Assembly: GCF_001022965.1 (NCBI RefSeq)
Contig: NZ_LECZ01000026.1
Coordinates: 682,001-746,000, forward strand
Direction: 5' to 3'
DNA from: Enterobacter genomosp. O
GTDB taxonomy: Bacteria; Pseudomonadota; Gammaproteobacteria; Enterobacterales; Enterobacteriaceae
DNA length: 64,000 nucleotides
Shown here piece by piece: positions 7,815 to 15,778 of this stretch. Under the pieces are notes generated by a model. It saw only the letters and a list, made by a program, of their open reading frames with translations, ran no database searches and had not been told where the DNA came from. The position numbers and the translations under genes are program-made. Every line of letters begins with the position of its first letter. The first letter of the stretch is position 1.

Positions 7815-8417
7815 TTGTCATTACACAAATACATGACTTGCTCCCCATTGACTTAAACACCGCTATTTGAGTAATGCCTCTGTAAGTATCCCTGTAAAAC
7901 GGCCCCTCGCTTTCTGCGCCCACTTAGGTTTGACAGTGCAATACGTTTAGTTCAACTAGTATTACTTCTGATATATCATTTTATGATGACGTGCAGGACG
8001 GGGGATTCTGGTAACGGTAAGAAGTGAAAGGGAAGAAGATCTTGCTGCAGGTGGGCGGACTGGTGAAGATTCCCATGTGATTGGTGGAGGACATATGCTG
8101 TCAGGTTTTCCCGCTTACTATAGGGGATTTCCCCACCTTATTCCCCGCGACAAAATCACGTTAAGACCAGCGGATTAAGGTGAAATGATAATTCCCCCGT
8201 TTTCCCCGTATTTTCTACTTCATTACGAATGATCTGAGAGAAAGGAACCGTAGAGGACCGTAGAAAGACCGTAGAAAGACCGTAGCAGTGAGGTTAGGAA
8301 AAGGTACATCAGAGGATGTTGAGGGGTCTAAAAGTAACGAACATCTGCGAAAATGGCGAGAAATCCAGCAAACAAATAACGTGTTGCAACGACCAGAAAT
8401 CTACCGTAGCTAAGAAA
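7815..8417. other. Non-coding stretch between the island genes and tRNA-Phe
   Basis: About 600 bases with no supportable gene. Reading frames overlapping 8309-8570 are read through the tRNA and are spurious. No integrase or recombinase remnant is recognisable. The segment includes a short tandem repeat at 8242-8285 and ends at the tRNA terminator. It may be a decayed island end. Confidence 0.5.
8242..8285. repeat. Four tandem copies of a 10-12 bp unit ending in ACCGTAG
   Basis: Consecutive units are AAGGAACCGTAG, AGGACCGTAG, AAAGACCGTAG and AAAGACCGTAG. The last two are identical, and all share ACCGTAG. The array lies about 170 bases from the tRNA 3' end. It could be a slippage product or a set of binding sites for an island-borne recombination protein. 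Confidence 0.7.
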
Positions 8418-8446
8418 GGAAAAAGCCCCGCTTTGCAGCGAGGCCT
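8418..8446 (-). terminator. Rho-independent terminator of tRNA-Phe
   Basis: Read on the minus strand, GCCTCGC pairs with GCGGGGC (one G-U-type mismatch) across TGCAAA and is followed by TTTTTC. It starts 9 bases after the tRNA 3' end, the expected place for the tRNA terminator. Confidence 0.75.
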
Positions 8447-8455
8447 TATGAATAT

Positions 8456-8531
8456 TGGTGCCCGGACTCGGAATCGAACCAAGGACACGGGGATTTTCAA
8501 TCCCCTGCTCTACCGACTGAGCTATCCGGGC
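8456..8531 (-). tRNA. pheV: tRNA-Phe (anticodon GAA)
   Basis: A 76-base tRNA with encoded CCA. On the minus strand it begins GCCCGGATAGCTCAG, has the anticodon arm GGGGATTGAAAATCCCC with GAA in the loop, the T arm GGTTCGATTCC, and ends GAGTCCGGGCACCA. The acceptor stem GCCCGGA/TCCGGGC pairs fully. Adjacent yqgA identifies the locus as the equivalent of E. coli pheV, a frequent integration site for genomic islands. The AT-rich defence island lies on the 3' side of the tRNA, as expected for integration into the tRNA end. I did not see a second copy of the tRNA 3' end in the window; it would lie farther left. Confidence 0.97.
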
Positions 8532-8541
8532 AACGGGGCGC

Positions 8542-8570
8542 ATTAAACCCGATTCACTCTCCGCCGTCAA
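8542..8570 (-). promoter_or_regulatory. Sigma-70 promoter of tRNA-Phe with stringent discriminator
   Basis: On the minus strand TTGACG (8565-8570) is followed by a 17-base spacer and TTTAAT (8542-8547). The discriminator reads GCGCCCC, the GC-rich type linked to ppGpp-controlled stable RNA promoters. It lies about 10 bases upstream of the tRNA 5' end. Confidence 0.8.
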
Positions 8571-8626
8571 CGAAAAATGTTGTTTTCGTTACAGACTGCG
8601 CAATCTCTCACCATTTCGCCGCTTCC

Positions 8627-9343
8627 TTAAGCGAAAAAGTGCGTCCAGAGCGCGGAGAGCGGCATGGCAAGTAGCAGCGCGGGCAGCATGTTCACCACGG
8701 CAAACATCTTAATCCCGCAAATGCGCAAGCCTGTCGCCAGCAGCAGCAGGCCGCCGACGGCGGTGAAGTCCGCCATCATCGCCGGCGTGGTCAGCGGGAG
8801 AATCAGGGTGGCGCAGGTGGCGAGTGCCAGCTGGATAAGCAGCATCGGGACGCAAATCGCCGCAACGGCGACGCCAAGGGTGGTGGCGAAAATGGTGGCG
8901 GTGAAGAAATCCAGAAACGCTTTCGCAATCAATATGCTCGGATCGCCCGTCATGCCTTCCTGCATCGAACCGAAAATCCCGGTGCCGCTGGCGCAAAACA
9001 GAATGATGATGGCGACATAGTTCTGGATAAACGACTCGTGCGTGCCGTGTTTCGCCTTACCGCCCGGTCGGGCAATCAGGTTTTTGGCTTTACTCACCGC
9101 ACTGTTAATGCCTTTTTCCAGATAGCAAAATTCGCCAACGAGCGCGCCGAGAAGGGTGGCCAGCACCATCACGGGCAGGTTGGCGCATTTGATCACTAAA
9201 AGAATCCCGATCCCTAACGATGCCAGGCCGAATATTGAGGGCATAGAGGTGCGAATACGCTCCGGCAGCCGCTGGCTCAGCACTGCGCCGAGTACGCCGC
9301 CCAGCAATACGGCGCCTGCGTTGATAAATGGCCCGATAACCAC
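8627..9343 (-). CDS. yqgA: DUF554 inner-membrane protein YqgA
   Basis: Predicted inner-membrane protein of unknown transport function. The 238-residue product is hydrophobic throughout, with six to seven membrane segments, and begins MVIGPFINAGAVLLGG, the typical DUF554 opening. Length and position next to speC match E. coli YqgA. A soluble, charged stretch near residues 88-105 is probably a cytoplasmic loop. It is transcribed divergently from speC across about 180 bases. The ATG at 9343 gives the family start. Confidence 0.88.
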   Translation of the reverse strand: MVIGPFINAGAVLLGGVLGAVLSQRLPERIRTSMPSIFGLASLGIGILLVIKCANLPVMVLATLLGALVGEFCYLEKGINSAVSKAKNLIARPGGKAKHGTHESFIQNYVAIIILFCASGTGIFGSMQEGMTGDPSILIAKAFLDFFTATIFATTLGVAVAAICVPMLLIQLALATCATLILPLTTPAMMADFTAVGGLLLLATGLRICGIKMFAVVNMLPALLLAMPLSALWTHFFA

Positions 9344-9523
9344 GCTTAACTCCTGTTACTTACTCATTGGTATTGCATGATTATGACATGCTTCTGCTTT
9401 ATGGCCGTTAGGTTTGGGTGATTAATTGCATAAGGATTCCCTGTTGCGGCTAAAAATAAAAGGTGACATTATTGCGCGAATTTTCTCCTCCTGTCTCACC
9501 GCTCGGTGAGGGTAACTGCGCTT

Positions 9524-11659
9524 ATGAAAACCTTGAAAATCGCCGTCAGCCGCGAGCTGCTCTCTACCGTGTCTACGCACCGTGAAAAGGTGACGCTGGA
9601 TAACACGGATTTCACCGATGTGGCGGCCGTCGTCATGACGACGACGGAAAGTCGCAGCGGCATTCTTGCGTTGCTGAAACGCACGGGCTTTCAGCTTCCG
9701 GTGTTCATTTTCTCGCAGGAGCCCACGGAAGTGCCCGATGGCGCTACCGCGGTCATCTCGGGTAAAGCTCAGGAGTTTCTGGAGCTGGAGACCGCAGCCA
9801 GCCGTTACGAAGAGAACCTGCTGCCGCCGTTTTTCGACACCCTGAGCCAGTATGTTGAAATGGGCAACAGCACCTTTGCCTGTCCGGGCCACCAGCACGG
9901 CGCGTTTTTCAAAAAGCACCCGGCAGGGCGCCAGTTCTATGACTTCTTCGGCGAGAACGTGTTCCGCGCCGATATGTGCAACGCCGACGTCAAGCTCGGT
10001 GATTTGCTGATCCACGAGGGATCCGCCAAGCATGCGCAAAAATTTGCGGCAAAAGTGTTCAACGCGGATAAAACCTACTTCGTGCTGAACGGTACGTCGG
10101 CGGCCAATAAGGTGGTGACCAACGCCCTGCTGACTCGCGGCGACCTGGTGCTGTTCGATCGTAACAATCATAAATCCAACCACCACGGGGCGCTGATCCA
10201 GGCGGGTGCCACGCCGGTTTATCTTGAGGCAGCGCGTAACCCGTTCGGCTTTATTGGCGGGATTGACGAGCACTGCTTTGACGATGGGTATCTGCGGGAG
10301 CTGATCCGCGAGGCGGCGCCGGAAAAGGCCGACGTGGCACGGCCGTTCCGCCTGGCGATCATTCAGCTTGGCACCTACGACGGGACGATCTACAACGCCC
10401 GTCAGGTGATCGACAAGATCGGCCACCTGTGCGACTACATTCTGTTTGACTCCGCGTGGGTGGGCTACGAGCAGTTCATTCCGATGATGGCGGAAACGTC
10501 CCCGCTGTTACTGGAGCTGAACGAGAACGATCCGGGCATTTTTGTCACCCAGTCGGTGCATAAACAGCAGGCCGGGTTCTCGCAAACGTCGCAGATCCAT
10601 AAAAAGGATAACCACATTCGCGGCCAGGCGCGTTTCTGCCCGCACAAGCGTCTTAACAACGCGTTTATGCTGCATGCTTCAACCAGCCCGTTCTATCCGC
10701 TGTTCGCGGCGCTGGATGTGAACGCAAAAATCCACGAAGGGGAAAGCGGGCGCAGGCTGTGGGCGGAGTGCGTCGAGCTGGGGATTGAAGCGCGCAAGGC
10801 GATCGTTGCGAATTGCCACATGATCAAACCGTTTATCCCACCGGTGGTGGCGGGGCGGCCGTGGCAGGATCATCCGACTCACGCTATTGCCAGCGAGCTG
10901 CGCTTCTTCAGCTTTGAGCCGGGTGCCAAATGGCACGGGTTTGAGGGCTATGCCCGCGAGCAGTACTTTGTCGACCCGTGCAAGCTGCTGCTGACCACGC
11001 CGGGCATCGATGCCGAAACGGGGGAGTACACGGATTTCGGTATCCCGGCGACGATTCTGGCGCACTATCTGCGTGAAAACGGCATCGTGCCGGAAAAATG
11101 CGACCTCAACTCGATCCTGTTCCTGCTGACGCCTGCCGAAAGCAGCGAGAAGCTGGCGCAGCTGGTGGCGATGCTGGGGCAGTTTGAACAGCACATTGAG
11201 GACGATACGCCGCTGGCGGACGTGCTGCCGACCATCTTCCAGAAATACCCGGTGCGCTACCGGGATTACACGCTCCGACAGCTTTGCCAGGAGATGCACG
11301 ATCTCTACGTCAGCTTTGACGTAAAAGATTTGCAGAAGGCGATGTTCCGTAAGGAGAGCCTGCCGGAAGTGGTGATGAACCCGCAGGATGCAAACCGGGC
11401 CTATATTCGCGGGGAGGTGGAGCTGGTTCGCATACGGGATGCCGCAGGGCGCATTGCCGCCGAAGGGGCGCTGCCCTATCCGCCAGGCGTGCTGTGCGTG
11501 GTGCCGGGTGAAGTCTGGGGCGGGGCGGTGCAGCGTTACTTCCTGGCGCTGGAGGAGGGCATCAACCTGCTGCCGGGCTTCTCGCCGGAGCTGCAGGGCG
11601 TGTACAGCGAGAAGGATGCCGACGGGATTAAGCGGCTGTATGGGTATGTATTAAAGTAG
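9524..11659 (+). CDS. speC: Ornithine decarboxylase, constitutive (SpeC)
   Basis: PLP enzyme converting L-ornithine to putrescine in the cytoplasm, the direct route of polyamine synthesis. I start it at ATG 9524 (711 residues, the E. coli length), after GGTGAGGG, rather than at the in-frame codon at 9506. It shows the group III decarboxylase layout: N-terminal wing domain; PLP domain with VHKQQ, in which K347 is the Schiff-base lysine; and a C-terminal domain. The sequence is colinear with the family with no gaps. In E. coli SpeC is inhibited by ppGpp and induced or constitutive as opposed to acid-inducible SpeF. SpeA and SpeB, the alternative arginine route to putrescine, lie 30 kb to the right in the same window. 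It converges on dpiA, with a REP element between. Confidence 0.95.
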   Translation: MKTLKIAVSRELLSTVSTHREKVTLDNTDFTDVAAVVMTTTESRSGILALLKRTGFQLPVFIFSQEPTEVPDGATAVISGKAQEFLELETAASRYEENLLPPFFDTLSQYVEMGNSTFACPGHQHGAFFKKHPAGRQFYDFFGENVFRADMCNADVKLGDLLIHEGSAKHAQKFAAKVFNADKTYFVLNGTSAANKVVTNALLTRGDLVLFDRNNHKSNHHGALIQAGATPVYLEAARNPFGFIGGIDEHCFDDGYLRELIREAAPEKADVARPFRLAIIQLGTYDGTIYNARQVIDKIGHLCDYILFDSAWVGYEQFIPMMAETSPLLLELNENDPGIFVTQSVHKQQAGFSQTSQIHKKDNHIRGQARFCPHKRLNNAFMLHASTSPFYPLFAALDVNAKIHEGESGRRLWAECVELGIEARKAIVANCHMIKPFIPPVVAGRPWQDHPTHAIASELRFFSFEPGAKWHGFEGYAREQYFVDPCKLLLTTPGIDAETGEYTDFGIPATILAHYLRENGIVPEKCDLNSILFLLTPAESSEKLAQLVAMLGQFEQHIEDDTPLADVLPTIFQKYPVRYRDYTLRQLCQEMHDLYVSFDVKDLQKAMFRKESLPEVVMNPQDANRAYIRGEVELVRIRDAAGRIAAEGALPYPPGVLCVVPGEVWGGAVQRYFLALEEGINLLPGFSPELQGVYSEKDADGIKRLYGYVLK

Positions 11660-11673
11660 ACCCTCTCTCTAAC

Positions 11674-11738
11674 GTAGGCCGGGTAAGCGTTAGCGCCACC
11701 CGGCGATTTGCCCGGTGGCGCAAGCTTACCGGGCCTAC
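11674..11738. repeat. REP/BIME-type element between speC and dpiA
   Basis: An imperfect inverted repeat with arms GTAGGCCGGGTAAGCG and CTTACCGGGCCTAC around GCCACCCGGC/GCCCGGTGGC. It has the Y-REP composition common in enterobacteria. It separates convergent genes and may stop transcription or protect mRNA ends. Confidence 0.8.
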
Positions 11739-11746
11739 AATTCTGC

Positions 11747-12439
11747 TCAGGCTTCTGCGCGGCGGTACATCCTCCTCGGATGCCCAATCTTGCCGTACAG
11801 CATCTCCACGCTGAGAAACCCGGTCTCCACGCAGTGCTCCAGATAGCGCCGGGTGGTGGTTTTACTCAGTCCCGTCTCGCTCACGACTTCATCCACGGTA
11901 AAGCAGTGCGTTGCTTTGTCGTTAAACAGCGTCTGCACGCGCGCCAGCGTATTTTCCTCAATGCCCTTGCTGCCGTTGTCCTGGCGGTAGTTTTTCGCCT
12001 GCAGCTGATAGAGCGAATCGACGTTCTGCTGGTCGACAATCTTCCAGACGCGCTGCTGTTCGGCAAACTGCACGAACCGCTCCAGCGACTGGCTGAGCCG
12101 CTTCCAGGAGACGGGTTTGAGAATGTAGTCGAACGCGCCGTTGCGGATCGCCTGGCTGCAGGTGTCCATATCGCTGGCGGCGGTAATAAAAATCACCGAG
12201 CAGTTGGCGCGGGCCAGCATGGGGTTATTAATCAGCGAGATCCCTTTGCCGTCAGGCAGATAGTTATCCAGCAGCACGAGCTGCGGCTGTTTGCTTTCAA
12301 GCTCAGCCTGGGCCGCTGCCAGCGACGAGGCAATGCCCACCAGCCTCAGACGCGGATGCTTGCCTATCAGCTCCGCGTGCAGTTGCGCCAGCTCGCTCTC
12401 GTCTTCAACAATCAGTACGTCGATAAGTTCATGTTGCAT
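11747..12439 (-). CDS. dpiA: Response regulator DpiA/CitB of citrate fermentation
   Basis: Response regulator that, when phosphorylated by DpiB, activates the divergent citrate genes. The 230-residue protein starts at ATG 12439, overlapping the kinase stop by 11 bp; a longer frame to 12523 would run into the kinase gene. The receiver domain has acidic residues E12-D13, phosphoacceptor D58 in LLDNYLPDG, and the lysine in LKPVSW near residue 110. The C-terminal part is a helix-turn-helix in the CitB/DcuR style (VSETGLSKTTTRRYLEHC). Proteins of this subfamily respond to citrate under low oxygen with their cognate kinase. The 17-bp direct repeats at 14232-14300 are the best candidates for its target sites. 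Confidence 0.9.
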   Translation of the reverse strand: MQHELIDVLIVEDESELAQLHAELIGKHPRLRLVGIASSLAAAQAELESKQPQLVLLDNYLPDGKGISLINNPMLARANCSVIFITAASDMDTCSQAIRNGAFDYILKPVSWKRLSQSLERFVQFAEQQRVWKIVDQQNVDSLYQLQAKNYRQDNGSKGIEENTLARVQTLFNDKATHCFTVDEVVSETGLSKTTTRRYLEHCVETGFLSVEMLYGKIGHPRRMYRRAEA

Positions 12440-14054
12440 AGTCGGTGTCTTCCAGTTGCCGGGCGATTCCCGTGGCAGGGATAAACAATGAGAAAATGGT
12501 GCCGCGCGGCGTATTATCGGCAACTTCTATTGCGCCGCCAGCCTGTGTGACATAGCTTTCGATCAGATACAGGCCAATCCCATGATCGCCGCGTGTTTTG
12601 GTGGTGATGCCGCGTTCAAAGATCCTGTCGCGGATCTCCGGTTTAATGCCAACGCCCTGGTCGGCCACTTCAATAATCAGCTCCTGTTCGCTGAGTTTTA
12701 TCAGCACCTCCACCGGCGCATGGGGAAGCGGTGAGCGCTGCGTCGCTTCGATGGCGTTATCCAGCAGGTTGCCAATAATCGAAATCAGCTCTTGCTCCCC
12801 CAGTGGAAGGAACGGCCTGTCCAGACGACACGCCGGGTCGAAACACAGCTCGACGCCTTTCTCCCGCGCGCGGGCGGCTTTGCCCAGCAGCAAGCCGCAC
12901 AGGGTCGGGGAACTGAAGCGCGAAGAGATAAAGTCCAGCAGCTCCTGGGCATGCTCCGACTGGGCCTGAATGTAGCCAATGGCCTCCTCATAGCGGCCCA
13001 TATGCAGCAGACCGGAGAGCGTGGTCATTCGGTTTAACTGCTCGTGGCGCATAATGCGCAGGTTATCGACATAGCGTTTTACCTGGCTGAGCTGGGCGCT
13101 CAGCGAGTCGATCTCGTTGCGATCGCGGAAGGTGATCACCCAGCCCTGCAGCGATCCCTCAAGCATGATGTGCACCCGGCTGGCAATCACCGTGAGATCG
13201 TTAAAACGGCAAATCTCGTCATGGGTATCTTTCGCCAGCATCGTTTGCGTATCGAAGAACGGGACCGGATCGATAACCTGGCTTATCAGCTGCCCGCGCA
13301 GCTCCCGGGCCGGCTGGCTCAGGCCCAGCAGCTTGCGCGCCGCCTGGTTGATCACTTCAATCCGCCGCCGATCGTCAATGGCAATCACCCCTTCATAAAT
13401 AGACTCCATCAGCGCCTTCTGCTGGCGCACCAGCAGCCCGATCTCTCGCGGCTCGAGGGAGAAGATCTGCTTCTTAATGCTGCGGGTAAAGAACCAGGAG
13501 AAGACAAACAGGGCAAACAGCAGCAGCACGGCGGCAATCAGGATATTGACCACTTTAGTGACGGTAATGGTATCAAGGTAGCTGGTGAGATAGCCTACCG
13601 AAACAATGCCGACCACCTGCCCGGCATCGTTGAAGATGGGGGCCTTACTGCGCAGCGAAATGCCCAGCCCCCCTTTACGGATGGTGGTGGTGCTTTTACC
13701 CTGTAAAACGGCCTCATTGTCACCGCCTACCAGCGTCGTACCCACTCTGTCGGCAAAGACGGAGTGAAAAAGATGCTGGCCCTTATTATCGCCTATGACA
13801 ATAAAGCTGGCGTCACTGTGCGCGGACATCTTCTGCATAAAATCATGGATGGCGCTGATATTCTTTTGTTCGACTTCATCACGTAATGTCGGAATAAGCG
13901 CAATCTCTTCAGCCTGTATTTTGGCGCGGGCGCTCATTTCCTGATAAAGCTGTTTGCCGACATCGGCATAATAATATCCGCCCAGTAGCGCAAAAAGTAC
14001 TGAGAAAAAGGCAACCAGCGAAATAAACAGCTTAATCTGGAAAGAGACTTTCAT
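12429..14054 (-). CDS. dpiB: Citrate-sensing histidine kinase DpiB/CitA
   Basis: Membrane sensor kinase for extracellular citrate. With the start at ATG 14054 it has 541 residues; an upstream in-frame start at 14096 would add 14 residues and is not the family start. Layout: N-terminal membrane helix (about 6-28), periplasmic citrate-binding PAS domain (about 30-165), second helix (about 168-190), cytoplasmic PAS domain, then kinase core with RHEQLNRM (phosphorylated His), N box IIGNLLDNAIEAT and G boxes ADQGVGI and GDHGIGLYL. This is the CitA/DcuS family. It is first in a two-gene operon with dpiA and divergent from citS. In Klebsiella the homologous CitA switches on citrate fermentation when citrate and sodium are present without oxygen. 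Confidence 0.92.
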   Translation of the reverse strand: MKVSFQIKLFISLVAFFSVLFALLGGYYYADVGKQLYQEMSARAKIQAEEIALIPTLRDEVEQKNISAIHDFMQKMSAHSDASFIVIGDNKGQHLFHSVFADRVGTTLVGGDNEAVLQGKSTTTIRKGGLGISLRSKAPIFNDAGQVVGIVSVGYLTSYLDTITVTKVVNILIAAVLLLFALFVFSWFFTRSIKKQIFSLEPREIGLLVRQQKALMESIYEGVIAIDDRRRIEVINQAARKLLGLSQPARELRGQLISQVIDPVPFFDTQTMLAKDTHDEICRFNDLTVIASRVHIMLEGSLQGWVITFRDRNEIDSLSAQLSQVKRYVDNLRIMRHEQLNRMTTLSGLLHMGRYEEAIGYIQAQSEHAQELLDFISSRFSSPTLCGLLLGKAARAREKGVELCFDPACRLDRPFLPLGEQELISIIGNLLDNAIEATQRSPLPHAPVEVLIKLSEQELIIEVADQGVGIKPEIRDRIFERGITTKTRGDHGIGLYLIESYVTQAGGAIEVADNTPRGTIFSLFIPATGIARQLEDTDYAT

Positions 14055-14399
14055 AACTATCACGCGAGGTAGCGACAAAGATCGCCAATATATCATCTTT
14101 TTTCGTGCGGATGCCCGCTTTGCCGAAAACTTGTGATCCCTTGCACAGCAGGGGCTGTAAAAGATTTATCCTAAAGGCTAACGTGCCTCAGGCTGCACAA
14201 GTAAATGTTATTTGTTTGTTCAATTCAGAAAAGAAACCATAAAAACCACGACAATAAATAAGGCATAAATCACATTAAATAAAAGAAACCATTAAAACCA
14301 TAGTGGCCATTAAAACTTCGCTTTTAATATGCCATTCCTCACATAAAGTAAGCCTTTGTGACTCTAAGCTGAACGCACAAAATAACTAAGGGGCTTATT
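14055..14399. promoter_or_regulatory. Divergent dpiB/citS control region with 17-bp direct repeats
   Basis: AT-rich 345-base region between the regulator operon and the citrate genes. Two direct repeats, AGAAACCATAAAAACCA (14232-14248) and AGAAACCATTAAAACCA (14284-14300), differ at one base and are 52 bp apart, five helical turns. A partial third copy, CCATTAAAAC, is at 14307-14316. They are plausible DpiA/CitB sites. A half CRP box (TCACA) is visible near 14270. No gene is present. Confidence 0.55.
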
Positions 14400-15761
14400 A
14401 TGAGCACAACTGACGATTCTTTCTCTGTTACCCACGACCCGATTGAAATTCAGCGACCTTCGCTCAAAGAGCGCTGGTGGCATATTATGGATACCTGGAA
14501 AATCGGGATTATTCCTCTGCCGCTGTTCGTTCTGGCGGGCGTACTGATTGCCATTGATTGCCTGGGTGGAAAACTGCCGAGCGATATCGTGGTGATGGTG
14601 GCGACGCTGGCCTTCTTCGGCTTCGCCTGCGGCGAGTTTGGCAAACGCCTGCCGATTGTCGGCAAGCTCGGCGCGGCGGCAATTTGCGCTACCTTTATCC
14701 CTTCCGCGCTGGTCTATTACGGTCTGCTGCCGGACGTGGTGGTCGAGTCCACCACCAAGTTCTACAAATCCACCAACATTCTCTATCTCTACATCTGCTG
14801 CATTATTGTCGGCAGCATCATGAGCATGAACCGCACGGTGCTGATCCAGGGCTTCCTGCGCATCTTCTTCCCGATGCTGTGCGGTGAAATCGTCGGCATG
14901 CTGGTGGGGATGGGCGTCGGCCTGGCGCTGGGTCTTGAGCCGTTCCAGATCTTCTTCTTTATCATTCTGCCGATTATGGCGGGCGGGGTAGGGGAAGGGG
15001 CGATCCCGCTTTCCATCGGCTATGCCACCCTGCTGCATATGGACCAGGGCGTGGCGCTCGGTCGCGTGTTGCCGATGGTGATGCTCGGCGGTCTGACGGC
15101 GATCATCATCTCCGGCTGCCTGAACCAGCTTGGTAAACGCTACCCGCACCTGACCGGTGAAGGCCAGCTGATGCCTAACCGCGCGAATGCAGATGCTACC
15201 GTCTCTCAGCCTGCGTTCTCCGGCAAGGCGGACGTGACCACCATCGCCTCTGGCGCGCTGCTGGCGGTGCTGCTCTACATGCTGGGCATGCTCGGCCACA
15301 AGCTGATTGGCCTGCCTGCTCCGGTCGGCATGCTGTTTATGGCGGTGCTGGTGAAGCTCTGCAACGGCGCCTCTCCACGCCTGCTGGAAGGCTCGCAGGT
15401 GGTGTACAAATTCTTCCAGACCTCCGTGACCTACCCGATTCTCTTCGCCGTTGGCGTGGCCATCACCCCGTGGCATGAACTGGTGGCGGCGTTCACCGTC
15501 AGCAACCTGCTGGTGATTGTCAGCACCGTTTCTGCACTGGTCGCCACGGGCTTCTTCGTCGGCAAAAAGATTGGTATGCACCCGATTGATGTCGCCATCG
15601 TCTCCTGCTGCCAGAGCGGCCAGGGCGGTACCGGCGACGTGGCGATCCTGACCGCAGGCAACCGCATGAGCCTGATGCCATTCGCCCAGATTGCTACCCG
15701 TATCGGCGGCGCGATTAACGTCTCTATCTCACTGCTGATTCTGGGCAACTTCCTCGTTTAA
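14400..15761 (+). CDS. citS: Na+/citrate symporter, CitS type (2-hydroxycarboxylate family)
   Basis: Inner-membrane secondary carrier importing citrate with sodium. The 453-residue protein has about 11 hydrophobic segments. It carries both re-entrant-loop signatures of the 2HCT family: GGVGEG near residues 195-200 and GQGGTGD near 406-412. These GGxG motifs, from two inverted halves, bind citrate and sodium. The first 40 residues are hydrophilic, as in Klebsiella CitS. An AAGG ribosome site precedes ATG 14400. It opens an eight-gene plus-strand operon running to citG. Cluster context makes citrate the likely substrate, but malate or citrate/malate relatives of the family cannot be excluded by motif alone. 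Confidence 0.9.
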   Translation: MSTTDDSFSVTHDPIEIQRPSLKERWWHIMDTWKIGIIPLPLFVLAGVLIAIDCLGGKLPSDIVVMVATLAFFGFACGEFGKRLPIVGKLGAAAICATFIPSALVYYGLLPDVVVESTTKFYKSTNILYLYICCIIVGSIMSMNRTVLIQGFLRIFFPMLCGEIVGMLVGMGVGLALGLEPFQIFFFIILPIMAGGVGEGAIPLSIGYATLLHMDQGVALGRVLPMVMLGGLTAIIISGCLNQLGKRYPHLTGEGQLMPNRANADATVSQPAFSGKADVTTIASGALLAVLLYMLGMLGHKLIGLPAPVGMLFMAVLVKLCNGASPRLLEGSQVVYKFFQTSVTYPILFAVGVAITPWHELVAAFTVSNLLVIVSTVSALVATGFFVGKKIGMHPIDVAIVSCCQSGQGGTGDVAILTAGNRMSLMPFAQIATRIGGAINVSISLLILGNFLV

Positions 15762-15778
15762 GTTTTCAGGAAAGAACA

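Noticed and set aside
8309..8570. Short frames on both strands across 8309-8570
   Set aside because: They read through tRNA-Phe and its terminator and have no start signals.
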